From: Pricia antarctica
GTDB lineage: Bacteria; Bacteroidota; Bacteroidia; Flavobacteriales; Flavobacteriaceae
Assembly: GCA_011050085.1 (NCBI GenBank)
Contig: DRGL01000030.1
Location: forward strand, 1-45,845
Direction of reading: 5' to 3'
DNA: 45,845 nt
Part shown: positions 25,371-33,755 of the stretch, in pieces
Numbering within the stretch: position 1 is the first letter of the stretch
Layout: each line of letters starts with the position of its first letter
Made by a program: the position numbers and the translations under genes
Notes under the pieces: generated by a model
Told to the model about the DNA's origin: nothing
Databases searched by the model: none
Seen by the model: only the letters and a program-made list of their open reading frames with translations

Positions 25371-25927
25371 TTACTCCATGTCTCTTTCTTTGTACTTGAA
25401 GTGCTGTCCGCCAATAGATGCTTCTACATTAAACCGCCTTTTGTGGCAGTAAAGACAGCGACCCCGTCTTGATAGGGCGCATCAATTGATGCGCCGGCTT
25501 TTAGGACAACTGCGGAAGCTTGGGCATCGAATTCTAATTTTCCATTGATGAATTTTTCAAAAGTTTCCTCATTTTCAAAGAAGATGATCTCTACGTACTG
25601 CTGTCCTTCCAATTGAATTCCTACCGTGGCTTGTTTCAGATGCGTTTTTCCAACCTATATATGATTTTTATACACCATACCATTTCCAGCGGCGCCACCA
25701 ATGCCCATGGCCGCTTTTGTAATTCGTGGACAGACAGCATACCCGTAAGCTTTGTTCTTGAATGATTCTAGTCTAGGTCTTTTTTCCAGAATGGTACTTA
25801 ATGCATGCTTTGATTCATTTTATAATTCTGGGTTCCAACCATCTATCTGAGCATTGGCATGAAATGCCACTAAAAGCAAAATAATTGCTTTTATAATCCG
25901 GGGCTCTCTAAATAATGTTGTTTTCAT
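25371..25927 (-). pseudogene. SYLF/Ysc84-domain lipid-binding protein, decayed
   Basis: From ATG 25927 the frame reads a signal peptide (KAIILLLVAFHANAQ) and then TAA at 25820-25822. The SYLF core follows (KNKAYGYAVCPRITKAAMGIGG). TAG interrupts at 25655-25657, and the frame resumes with VGKTHLKQATVGIQLEGQQYVEIIFFENEETFEKF and ASAVVLKAG...DGVAVFTATKGGLM. One base is lost at about 25424-25426, after which EASIGGQHFKYK-ERDME completes the family C-terminus in another frame. Two stops and one frameshift mean it is no longer functional. Family members are secreted or periplasmic lipid-binding proteins. Confidence 0.85.
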
Positions 25928-26024
25928 AATGTTAACTTTTTTCATTGTATTGTTTGTTTGTTTGATAATATTTGATTTTGCACTTCAACCGCTATTAAAT
26001 TGCTTTTCCACGATTGAAATTTTT

Positions 26025-26048
26025 AACCTGCCTGACGGACGGCAGGTT
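26025..26048. repeat. 8-bp inverted repeat with 8-nt loop
   Basis: AACCTGCC (26025-26032) and GGCAGGTT (26041-26048) are perfect complements. The element lies in the 282-nt gap between the SYLF remnant start and the end of the dehydrogenase gene. CCTGCC/GGCAGG hairpins are common in flavobacteria (general knowledge). I see no other feature in 25928-26209. Confidence 0.5.
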
Positions 26049-26209
26049 GATGTTGATACTTGAAATTGTTTGTGTTCAATATGCATTTATTATAGTTTCT
26101 ATACCAAGAGCATAGCATTCTTTGCAATTTCTATAACTGGATAAAGAGGATGACATTCTTAATATTAAGCGTGTAGTTGTTAAATATTTTAATTAATAGC
26201 TATTTATAT

Positions 26210-27184
26210 TCATAGCATCTCCACTATTAAATTCCCTTTTTTATGGCCAGTATCTACATATTGATGTGCTTCGGCCACTTCTTCCAATGGATAGCATCTA
26301 TCAATGACCGATTTTAACTGCCCGGATTCCAAAAGTGTTTTGAGCTCATTTAGGAGCAATCGAAGCTCTGGAACCGGTTTCAGACCTGTGGCAGAAAACT
26401 TTGCTTTCTTGCTGCCGAACATGGATGTCCATAGCATTTGAAATAACAATGGTAAACTAAGCACAGGGGAGAGGTAGATACCATTTAGCTCCAATACTTT
26501 TTTACATTTTGCGAATGAACTTTTACCCACTGTATCGAAAATGATGTCATAAGTCCGTCCTGTTTTGGCAAAGTCCGTTTGAGTGTAATTGATTATGTGA
26601 TCTGCACCGAGGGATTTTACCATGTCAACATTAGAAGTACTGCATACCCCCGTGACTTTTGCACCTAGATGTTTGGCCAACTGCACCGCAGCGGTACCAA
26701 GACTTCCCGAAGCACCATTTACTAAAACAGATTGTCCACGTTGAACTTCAGCTATTACTTTCAGGAAATTCCAAGAGGTCAACGGTCCGTCACAAATAGA
26801 TGCTAACTCTTCGTGGGTTAAATTCGAGGGTTTGAGAGTCAACACTCCGTTCTCTGGAACACAGGTATATTCGGCATTCGTACCTGCCCCAAAAAGGGAT
26901 TCCCCGAAAACTTCGTCTCCGACTTGAAAAAGCTTCACATAGTTACCGATGGCTTCTATTGTTCCTGAAAAGCCGGTACCGGCAATAGGGTGTTTGGGTT
27001 TTGTAAGTCCAATAAAGAGTCTTCCAAATAAAGGTGTTCCTTTTCGCATCATGGTATCGGCTGCGGTTACGCTGGCCGCATAGATTTTTATAAGAACCTC
27101 ATTGTCTTTCGGTGTGGGTTTCTCTATATCCTGAAGTTGCAGTACATCAGGCGAGCCATATTTAGTGGTAATGATTGCTTTCAT
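26210..27184 (-). CDS. zinc-independent MDR alcohol dehydrogenase/quinone oxidoreductase-like protein
   Basis: The 324-residue protein has the medium-chain dehydrogenase/reductase layout: a GroES-like catalytic domain (about 25-125, with AGTGFSGTIEAIG) and a Rossmann nucleotide-binding domain with SVLVNGASGSLGTAAVQLAKHLGA (about 145-170). VTGVCSTSNVDMVKSLGADHIINY follows. The usual catalytic zinc ligands are not apparent, so it resembles the NADPH-dependent quinone reductase group. Its promoter carries the same 38-bp box and -7 element as the lipoprotein gene at 28568, so both are probably under the cyclase/AraC protein at 29281. Confidence 0.88.
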   Translation of the reverse strand: MKAIITTKYGSPDVLQLQDIEKPTPKDNEVLIKIYAASVTAADTMMRKGTPLFGRLFIGLTKPKHPIAGTGFSGTIEAIGNYVKLFQVGDEVFGESLFGAGTNAEYTCVPENGVLTLKPSNLTHEELASICDGPLTSWNFLKVIAEVQRGQSVLVNGASGSLGTAAVQLAKHLGAKVTGVCSTSNVDMVKSLGADHIINYTQTDFAKTGRTYDIIFDTVGKSSFAKCKKVLELNGIYLSPVLSLPLLFQMLWTSMFGSKKAKFSATGLKPVPELRLLLNELKTLLESGQLKSVIDRCYPLEEVAEAHQYVDTGHKKGNLIVEML

Positions 27185-27212
27185 CTTCTTAAGTTTTTAT
27201 TAATTTCTTATA

Positions 27213-27263
27213 CAAAAGTAGGGGTAGGATGAAAGCCAGTCGTTCGGGTTTGAGAATCGGAAC
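27213..27263 (-). promoter_or_regulatory. promoter and 38-bp conserved box of the dehydrogenase gene
   Basis: On the minus strand the -7 element is TACTTTTG (27213-27220), matching TAnnTTTG, 29 nt before the start codon. A box at 27226-27263 lies 5 nt upstream. It matches the box at 29244-29281 in 34 of 38 positions, with the same 5-nt spacing to its -7 element. Conservation of sequence and phase indicates an operator, probably for an activator overlapping the -33 region. Confidence 0.65.
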
Positions 27264-27299
27264 ATATCATTTCTGGATGGAGAAAAGGCAGACTGTTTT

Positions 27300-28508
27300 T
27301 TAGTTGACCACCTGAAAACAATTGGAACCTTTTAAATAATCATACCCGCCTTGGCCATTCTTTTCAAAACATTCTCCAAAGAGTTTAATCAGATTAATCT
27401 CGTAGGTTTGAAGTGGGCCTTCTAATCGATTCAGAACGGAAGAGTGTAGTTTTAGTTTTTCATTCTTGTAACCTTTTTCAGAAGCAAAAAAAATGAGTTT
27501 ACGTTCTTTTTTTGGATAGAATAACTTGATAAAGCCTTTTCTTGGATTGTTGGTAGCATCAAATTGATTTTCGTATACTTTAATGTTTGATGGGAGTAAC
27601 GCATATTCTTGAAGTTGGTTTATCATCCAGTTCAAGGAGACTCCGCTTATGTTCGTATTCAATGCACCACCTCCTACGTCGGAATGGGCTCCAAAAAACC
27701 AAACATCGTTTGCAATGTCTTTTGGGTTGGTCTCCTTGCATTCTCGAACCAAATATTCATTACTTAATAAAGAAGGGGTAAATACGGAACTTCTATTATC
27801 ATTCAAAGAGAGTGCCTGTGATGCCTTTTTCACATTGCAAAGCTGGTCGTTATAATCGGTTTCTTCCACATAGTAGTCATCTTTGTAATCAGGAATTCCC
27901 AAGGAGGCAACAGTATCCCACAATTCCATAAACTCAATTTTATAACTATCATAAGGCAATCGCTGATTTGTGACCTCAAAAACAGCATCTCTCCTTTCTT
28001 GAATTGTTTTTTCGCCTTTATGGGCGTTGTATATTCTTTTGATGAAATCCAGTCTTTTATTTTTTGGGATTCTCCTCAAATCAACAATGCCCGCGGAGTG
28101 AATCATACCAGCAAGAATACGGGCCATAAATGCACCTCTACTAAAACCGAACAAGTAAATTTCGTCCCCACGTTCGTGGTCATAATGCTCGGCCAAATAC
28201 AAATAAGCATTGCAGACCTTTCCACGAATTCCCGATCCTATGAGTATTCCAATAAAATCAGCGCCATTACCTACACCTCTAAAGTATGCTGCCTCTACAT
28301 TCGGATTGTCTTGCAGGGTAACTAGATTATAAAGTTTGGAGACATTGGTATAGCTTCGTTCATTGTTCGCGGTGCCATCCAAGAAAACTGCTATATTTTT
28401 TGGAAGAACATTTGAGGAAACGGGTTCGTGCAGAATGGCCTTTTTGCTGCCACAACTCGATAAAACAATGGCAAGGTATAAGAAAGCAAGCCATTTTACG
28501 GATTTCAT
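27300..28508 (-). CDS. DUF2235-family alpha/beta hydrolase lipoprotein (phospholipase-like)
   Basis: I start at ATG 28508 (MKSVKWLAF, 402 residues), because the lipoprotein signal ending in IVLSSCGS (lipobox Cys at about residue 20) begins there. DUF2235 features are NIAVFLDGTANN (about 44), nucleophile Ser in LFGFSRGAFMAR (GxSxG-like, about 125) and Asp in FFGAHSDVGGGALN (about 280). The family includes T6SS phospholipase effectors such as Tle1. Here a lipid anchor replaces any effector domain. It is second in an operon behind the 211-residue lipoprotein (59 nt gap). Confidence 0.82.
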   Translation of the reverse strand: MKSVKWLAFLYLAIVLSSCGSKKAILHEPVSSNVLPKNIAVFLDGTANNERSYTNVSKLYNLVTLQDNPNVEAAYFRGVGNGADFIGILIGSGIRGKVCNAYLYLAEHYDHERGDEIYLFGFSRGAFMARILAGMIHSAGIVDLRRIPKNKRLDFIKRIYNAHKGEKTIQERRDAVFEVTNQRLPYDSYKIEFMELWDTVASLGIPDYKDDYYVEETDYNDQLCNVKKASQALSLNDNRSSVFTPSLLSNEYLVRECKETNPKDIANDVWFFGAHSDVGGGALNTNISGVSLNWMINQLQEYALLPSNIKVYENQFDATNNPRKGFIKLFYPKKERKLIFFASEKGYKNEKLKLHSSVLNRLEGPLQTYEINLIKLFGECFEKNGQGGYDYLKGSNCFQVVN

Positions 28509-28567
28509 AATAGAGATTGTTTGGAGAGGCAACATGTATAGATAGTTTATGATTTCTAAAATCCGGT

Positions 28568-29203
28568 TTACTTGAACTGATTTACAACAATCTTGGTAAA
28601 GGTTTTTCTCAGTATTTCGAAGGAAGAGGGGTCTGTTATATCCACCATAAAAACACTGACCAATTGTTTTCCTTCTTCGAGAGCGAGGTTGAATATTTGC
28701 GCCTCCAGGACATATGTTTTCGAGGTAGTAGCGAAAGATTCCTTCATGTCGGTGGAGTTAAGAACCGAACTTTTTTTGTCTTCATATCCTTCAAGAAAGC
28801 CTATTGGTTCGGATAAAGCTCCATTTTGGGTCTCGATGGCCTCTTTGAGCGAGATCACCATGATACCTAAGATGCCAGCGTCCTTGCACCTTTGTGTTCT
28901 ATCGGCTTTTTCACTAGGGGTTTTTGCCCGTTTCAACGATGGAAACTGTATATGGGATTCAATGGCATTCAGCTTTCTGCCGCGTAGTTTGTTCGCAATT
29001 GCCATTTCATAGGATTTTCGAACATCCACTTTTAACTTTTCCGTTACTACTAAAATATTGGCATTCGAAAGAGTATCGAAATCTTTCGATTTCCAGGAAT
29101 CTGCCAGCTCGGAGGTCGCACAGCTCCAGAATAGTATAAGGAAACTACATAAAACGATTACGTGCCTAGTCTGCAGACGATTTTGGGTTAAAATTGTTTT
29201 CAT
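28568..29203 (-). CDS. lipoprotein of unknown function
   Basis: The 211-residue protein has a lipoprotein-type signal (LCSFLILFWSCATSELADSWKS, Cys at about residue 28). It then has a compact domain with LSNANILVVTEKLKVDVRKSYEMAIANKL and a C-terminal strand region (VLEAQIFNLALEEGKQLVSVFMVDITD). This pattern resembles small lipoproteins with a TolB-like nucleotide/peptide fold, but I cannot name a family. It is first in the operon with the DUF2235 gene, driven by the boxed promoter at 29231-29281. Confidence 0.6.
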   Translation of the reverse strand: MKTILTQNRLQTRHVIVLCSFLILFWSCATSELADSWKSKDFDTLSNANILVVTEKLKVDVRKSYEMAIANKLRGRKLNAIESHIQFPSLKRAKTPSEKADRTQRCKDAGILGIMVISLKEAIETQNGALSEPIGFLEGYEDKKSSVLNSTDMKESFATTSKTYVLEAQIFNLALEEGKQLVSVFMVDITDPSSFEILRKTFTKIVVNQFK

Positions 29204-29230
29204 CCTAAAAAATCAAATTTTTATTTGCCC

Positions 29231-29281
29231 CAAAAATAGGAGCAGGATGAAAGCCAATCGTTCAGGTTTGGAAATCGGAAC
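29231..29281 (-). promoter_or_regulatory. promoter and 38-bp conserved box of the lipoprotein/DUF2235 operon
   Basis: The minus-strand -7 element is TATTTTTG (29231-29238), 28 nt before the start codon. The box is at 29244-29281, with a 5-nt gap, as at 27226-27263. The box touches the last base of the regulator gene's stop codon, so regulator gene, operator and target operon are packed without spare sequence. Confidence 0.65.
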
Positions 29282-31617
29282 TAATTTGCGATTACTTCTT
29301 TCCAATAGGCCCTAGGCGTAATGCCCATGGTCTTTTTGAAGTAGGTATTAAAAACGGTCTTGGAGTTAAAACCGCTATCGTAGGCCAATGCCAAAATGGT
29401 CAAATGCCGCTGTGAAGGGTCGGCTACCTTTTCTTTAAAGATTTCCAAACGATACGAATTTATGAATTCGGAAAAGTTTTTATTAAAACCCTCATTGAGC
29501 AATTGTGACATATGGTTCGGAGGGATTTCCAGCATCTCCGCCATGTCGCGAAGTGTCAAATTAGGGTCAAGATGTGGTATCGACTCTGATATTAATCGGT
29601 CTAACTGTAGCTTATATTTTTCGAGAAGCTTTTTGTCAAATAGAGGCTTTTGATATTTCCTTTCGGAAACCTCAAAAGTTTCATCCTTCCCAAAAATTTG
29701 CTGCATTAATTCTTGGAATCGAGGCTCCGAACGCAAATTTTTGGCAACTGGCTCGGTATTGAGAAGAAGCATCATGGGTAAACGGTGTTCAAAACCCTTT
29801 TCCATCCAGGCGACTGCCTCATCATTATTTCCTAGTAAAGCATTTACTAAGATTAAAAATTGCAAGGCACTCCCCATACCATCGGTCTGCAAGGCCGATT
29901 GTAACTCGCTGAACCCATTAGCTAAGAACTTAGTATTTCCAAGGGCCGCATGAGCGAGGGTCATTCCACCAAGTTGGGTCAAATCCCCCTTCCTATCAAT
30001 ATCAAGGTTACTAAAGTATTCCAAGCCTTTATCGGCATGACCTTCTAAGATTAGCGACGTGCCGATATATAAAGAAGGAAAGGGGAGGTTCGGCTTTAGC
30101 TTCAGAGCCTTTTCAAAATATGGCCTTGCGGCATCAAAATCTTCCTTTAAATAATATAGAAAACCCTTGTAATGTTGGTTCATCGCCGCGAACGGATCCA
30201 ATTCCAAAGCTTTTTCCGTAAAATTAAAAGCTGCATCAAGCTTACCTTCAACGGTCAAAAAATTGGCCATGGTAAGGTACATTGCGTCCGTGGGGCGACT
30301 TTCTATGGCATTGGCCAAGTGGGCATAGGCTCCTTTAAGGTCCCATTTTTGCCAACCGCTGATCCATGCCAGGTTTAATTGAACTTCAGGTAAATCCCCA
30401 TCTAATTCAATGGCCTTGTCTAGAAATGGTTTTGCCTTTATAAAGGCATCGTAGGCAGGAATTAAGCCCATGGTACCCAGAAAAGCATATCCCTGATTAA
30501 CGCCCAAATACGCCAAAGCAAAATCAGGTTGTTGGGCTATCACCTCTTCAAATATTGAAATTGCCCTTTCGGTGCCCTGTACATCCAACTTCATTAAATG
30601 ATATTTGCCTTCCAAATATTTTTTATATAACGCAGCGGATATGTCCTGTGCAGGGACCAACAGATCATCGATCTTAAAATGTCCCACATGTTCCCGCAAC
30701 TTGTCCGCAATGATTAAGCTGACCTCATCCTGAACGGCAAAAATATCATCTATCGAACGGTCGAACGTTTCCGACCAAAAATGAAAATCGTCGGAAACAT
30801 CAATCAATTGGGAGGTAATCCGCATCTTGTTTCCCGATAAACGGACGCTACCTTCCAAAATATTGGAAACATTCAGCTCTTGACCGATTTTTGAAATCGG
30901 GATATTCTTGTTTTTAAAATGAAAGGAAGAAGTCCGTGAGGTTACCTTTAAGCCTTTAATTTTGGTAAGGGCATTGATGATTTCTTCGGTCATGCCATCG
31001 CTAAAATATTCGTTATCGGCATCGGCACTCATATTGACAAAAGGAAGTACCGCTATGGTCTTGTCCTCTTTTTTAGATTCTCCCCTTAGTTCGGAACGAT
31101 CGGGAAATTTTATCCCTTCGCTGGCGACTGCAAAAACCTCAATAGGCTTTGCGATGTTCTTAAGCTTAAAATACCCTAGCGATTTTGTGGCAACTTGCGG
31201 ATGATTTTTGAGTTCATCGTTCAACTTTCCGGATATGAGAATTGAACCTGCAACGGCCAGACTCTCGATTCGGGAGGCAAGATTAACACCGTCGCCATAG
31301 ATTTCTGTACCATCAAAAACAATATCCCCCAAATGCAAACCGATACGCAACGGAACAGTATTTTCTTTTTGCAGATCCCGTTGAATGGCGATGGCACATG
31401 CTACAGCTTCCACTCCGCTCGAAAATGCGCTTAGCGTTCCGTCCCCATAGTATTGTATGATTTCGCCGTGGCACCCTTCATGATACTTTTTGAATGTTTC
31501 CCGATGACGTGACCTCATTGCCATTGCCGCCGTTTCATCTTTTTGCATCAAAGCGGTGTACCCGACAATGTCGGTAAACATGATGGCGGAGATACGACGG
31601 TTTTTAATGGTTGCCAT
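29281..31617 (-). CDS. class III nucleotide cyclase - TolB/FlgO - TPR - AraC regulator
   Basis: The 778-residue protein opens with a class III cyclase domain (about 5-165). Metal Asp residues lie in FTDIVGYTAL and YYGDGTLSAF, and EIYGDGVNLASRIE is present. A FlgO/TolB-like domain follows (KTIAVLPFVNMSADADNEYFSDGMTEEI, about 187-320), then TPR repeats (about 335-620). A C-terminal AraC HTH domain (about 680-778) ends in FNSKTVFNTYFKKTMGITPRAY. There is no membrane helix, so it is probably cytosolic. Cyclase output or nucleotide binding could modulate the DNA-binding end, though activity is not proven by sequence. Two promoters nearby share a 38-bp box. Confidence 0.85.
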   Translation of the reverse strand: MATIKNRRISAIMFTDIVGYTALMQKDETAAMAMRSRHRETFKKYHEGCHGEIIQYYGDGTLSAFSSGVEAVACAIAIQRDLQKENTVPLRIGLHLGDIVFDGTEIYGDGVNLASRIESLAVAGSILISGKLNDELKNHPQVATKSLGYFKLKNIAKPIEVFAVASEGIKFPDRSELRGESKKEDKTIAVLPFVNMSADADNEYFSDGMTEEIINALTKIKGLKVTSRTSSFHFKNKNIPISKIGQELNVSNILEGSVRLSGNKMRITSQLIDVSDDFHFWSETFDRSIDDIFAVQDEVSLIIADKLREHVGHFKIDDLLVPAQDISAALYKKYLEGKYHLMKLDVQGTERAISIFEEVIAQQPDFALAYLGVNQGYAFLGTMGLIPAYDAFIKAKPFLDKAIELDGDLPEVQLNLAWISGWQKWDLKGAYAHLANAIESRPTDAMYLTMANFLTVEGKLDAAFNFTEKALELDPFAAMNQHYKGFLYYLKEDFDAARPYFEKALKLKPNLPFPSLYIGTSLILEGHADKGLEYFSNLDIDRKGDLTQLGGMTLAHAALGNTKFLANGFSELQSALQTDGMGSALQFLILVNALLGNNDEAVAWMEKGFEHRLPMMLLLNTEPVAKNLRSEPRFQELMQQIFGKDETFEVSERKYQKPLFDKKLLEKYKLQLDRLISESIPHLDPNLTLRDMAEMLEIPPNHMSQLLNEGFNKNFSEFINSYRLEIFKEKVADPSQRHLTILALAYDSGFNSKTVFNTYFKKTMGITPRAYWKEVIAN

Positions 31618-32366
31618 GAGTATGCTTTATCTATATTTAATGGGTACAATAACTGTTTTTTTCTTAACGTTTTTGAGAATACTAAAAATACAATAATTAT
31701 CGGGCTATATTATATACAGCTGGGTGGTGTAAAGTCTGAGAATTGAATACCGAAACTATTATGCGTAGTTTTTTTGGGTTGGGCAGTAAATGAGCTATTA
31801 CTCTGGCTAATGATATCTTGGAAGTAAGCAACATTGTTATTAAATTTTGAAAAAAATGGTGCCAAATCTTGAGTGTCGGATAGTCCCGACAAACGAAGGT
31901 TTTACATGACTATGACTTTATGGAACTCAACCCTCCACATTAGCAGCAAAAAATAGCTGTCCGGCCAATAAACTTTAACACCAATGGGGTTTTATTAAAC
32001 TAAGTTTAATTGCGAGGCCAACAATTGAGTCCATATTTAAAGGGTAATTTAAACCGGCCTCTCCTAGGACTATCCTCTATTAATAATTCGGGTATTTAAT
32101 CGTTCCTTTAAATGTACTATCAAGGAGCAAAGATATAGGCAAGTGCTAAAATTACGCAATGCTTCCCGGGCCTTTCTGTTTTCTGCATGGTCGGGGCCGC
32201 CGAAACGTAAAATCCATAAAAAAGGCATGAAAGTACTTTCCGGTCCTTCATATAATTCTAAATCGTTACCTTTAACAGTTCAATCCCTTTTCATCAGGAG
32301 TTTATGATACTGTTAAAGACTTCTTGTAAAATCTTATTCAGAAGGGCTACCAAAGCTTTCGATATC
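31618..32366. other. 750-nt gap, mostly non-coding
   Basis: No long gene is supported. It contains TGTCGG/CCGACA (31875-31891) and ATTAAAC/GTTTAAT palindromes. The right end has an unusual pair, CTTTAACAGT at 32270-32279 and ACTGTTAAAG at 32309-32318 (10-bp stem, 29-nt loop). I see no tRNA and no obvious attachment-site repeat. Confidence 0.4.
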
Positions 32367-32374
32367 TCAATCAT
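32294..32374 (-). CDS. possible 26-residue peptide coupled to the amidase gene
   Basis: ATG at 32374 overlaps the end of the amidase gene, whose last codons are CAT GAT TGA. The frame encodes MIEISKALVALLNKILQEVF followed by NSIINS and ends at TGA 32294-32296. The peptide is amphipathic, and its stop lies inside the loop of the inverted repeat 32270-32318. It is too short for homology, and chance is a real possibility. Confidence 0.2.
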   Translation of the reverse strand: MIEISKALVALLNKILQEVFNSIINS

Positions 32375-33002
32375 GGTATACATATTTTATGAGTGTTTCC
32401 AAAATCAGGAGCGCATAGGCAACGATACTTGATTCCTTACTAATATGCTCGGCTTCATCGATGTTCGACAAAAAGCCCAATTCCGTTAATACACTGGTGA
32501 ATTCACCGGTCTCACGGAGCACCTGATAGTCTCCAAATCTGATTCCACGATTTTTGAGCCCTAACTTATTGCTTAGGCCAGCCGTAAATAATCGGGCCAG
32601 ACGTTCAGCTTTTCTATTACTCTGTTTTATATAAACCTCAATGCCGTGGGCCTTCCTTCTAATAGCCCCGTTGCAGTGTATGGATAGAAAGGCATGGGGC
32701 TTTAAGGTATTGGTAAGCTTGGTTCTATTTCTTAATGAAATCAACGTATCCGTATATCGTGTACTATAAATCTCCAAACTGTCCCCGAACATTTCCCGGT
32801 TCAGCAGAAGTATTTCCATCGTTATATGGAAAACCACATCTTTTTCCCTTATCCCATTGATCCCGATCGCACCGGAATCGGTTCCCCCATGTCCCGGGTC
32901 GATGACAACTATCGGTCTTTGCCATTTATCTTGCCCATACGCTTGCTGTGGAACTATGTAAATTATCCAGATTAAAAAATAGGAACAGAATCGCTTTATC
33001 AC
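32367..33002 (-). CDS. N-acetylmuramoyl-L-alanine amidase (Amidase_3)
   Basis: The 211-residue protein has a signal peptide (about residues 1-23, ending before QDKWQRPIVV). The zinc amidase domain follows: VIDPGHGGTDSGAIG (His ligand and Gly motif), EKDVVFHITMEI (Glu ligand), HAFLSIHCNGA (His ligand) and VLTELGFLSNIDEA (catalytic Glu region). It cleaves the stem peptide from peptidoglycan in the periplasm. Its position beside the tra genes, transcribed divergently from them, suggests local wall opening for the conjugation channel, though it could be ordinary cargo. Confidence 0.9.
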   Translation of the reverse strand: MIKRFCSYFLIWIIYIVPQQAYGQDKWQRPIVVIDPGHGGTDSGAIGINGIREKDVVFHITMEILLLNREMFGDSLEIYSTRYTDTLISLRNRTKLTNTLKPHAFLSIHCNGAIRRKAHGIEVYIKQSNRKAERLARLFTAGLSNKLGLKNRGIRFGDYQVLRETGEFTSVLTELGFLSNIDEAEHISKESSIVAYALLILETLIKYVYHD

Positions 33003-33186
33003 ATCAAAATTTTAGGTGCGTGTTGCGCAATTTTCATCGATTCCTGGAAACGGCTTAGAATCCGTGAAAATTTAACGTTCTCGACTGTTAATTTTTAAGC
33101 GATTCTCCGTGTTCGGCACATTTCGTTTCAAATTCGCCAATAGTGATTCATCGACTGTCCTATCGGACATCAAAAAACCAACACCT

Positions 33187-33474
33187 ATGAAAAAACAGAT
33201 TAAAGCGCTTTTGCTGCTCTTAATGGCAACGGCACCGACCTACGCCCAGATAGGGGGCATCGAGGATTCCGTGAACGAGATATCGGATACCATTCGGGTC
33301 ATCTTCCCCATAATCCTAGGGGTCATCTTCCTTGTCGGTTTCCTGTTCAATGCAGGGCACTTTTTCGGCGAGAACGCCGACCTGAAAAAAGGGATTACCC
33401 GGGTATTGGTATTTGTGCTGATCGCAGGGGCCGTCGTGGGCATCTTTACCTACCTGATAACCCTGGTCGTATAA
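33187..33474 (+). CDS. traE: conjugative transposon protein TraE (VirB2/VirB3-like small membrane protein)
   Basis: I start at ATG 33187 (MKKQIKALLLLLMATAPTYAQ), which gives a proper signal peptide. The mature part has two membrane helices (about 40-60 and 72-93). This fits the small Bacteroidota TraE/DUF4134 family, a pilin-like or channel component. TAA and the ATG of traF share bases (TAATG), so the genes are translationally coupled. It is the first gene of the transfer operon visible here. Confidence 0.8.
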   Translation: MKKQIKALLLLLMATAPTYAQIGGIEDSVNEISDTIRVIFPIILGVIFLVGFLFNAGHFFGENADLKKGITRVLVFVLIAGAVVGIFTYLITLVV

Positions 33475-33755
33475 TGAAGGGCTACAGGGTATATCGGGAC
33501 ATCCGCAAGCGGGCATTGATCTTTGGGCTTCCCATCCCGCTGTTCGCCCTGCAGATGCTGAAAGTGATCGGCTCCCTGTTGGTGGTCATATTCTCCTTCA
33601 GTTTTCTTTTGGTAATGGGTGCATTGGCCGTTAACCTGTCGCTGTACGCCGTCCTTTTGAAACTGACCCACAGTCCACAAATACTGAACGTGGCCAAAGT
33701 TTTCCCTTCGGCCATTTCCAACAAGAAAACAACAGATCTGAGCTATGAGGATTAA
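33474..33755 (+). CDS. traF: conjugative transposon protein TraF (DUF4133)
   Basis: The 93-residue protein starts with MKGYRVYRDIRKRALIFGLP, the usual hydrophilic N-terminus. Two membrane helices follow (about 24-45 and 48-65), then a short tail. The family corresponds to the VirB3-like component linking the VirB4 ATPase to the inner membrane. It overlaps traE by 1 nt and traG by 11 nt, supporting a single translation unit. Confidence 0.82.
   Translation: MKGYRVYRDIRKRALIFGLPIPLFALQMLKVIGSLLVVIFSFSFLLVMGALAVNLSLYAVLLKLTHSPQILNVAKVFPSAISNKKTTDLSYED

Noticed and set aside
31710-31892. 60-residue minus-strand frame ending PPSCI
   Set aside because: Low-complexity and without a family match; it lies in a decayed-looking gap and its amino-acid pattern is not protein-like.
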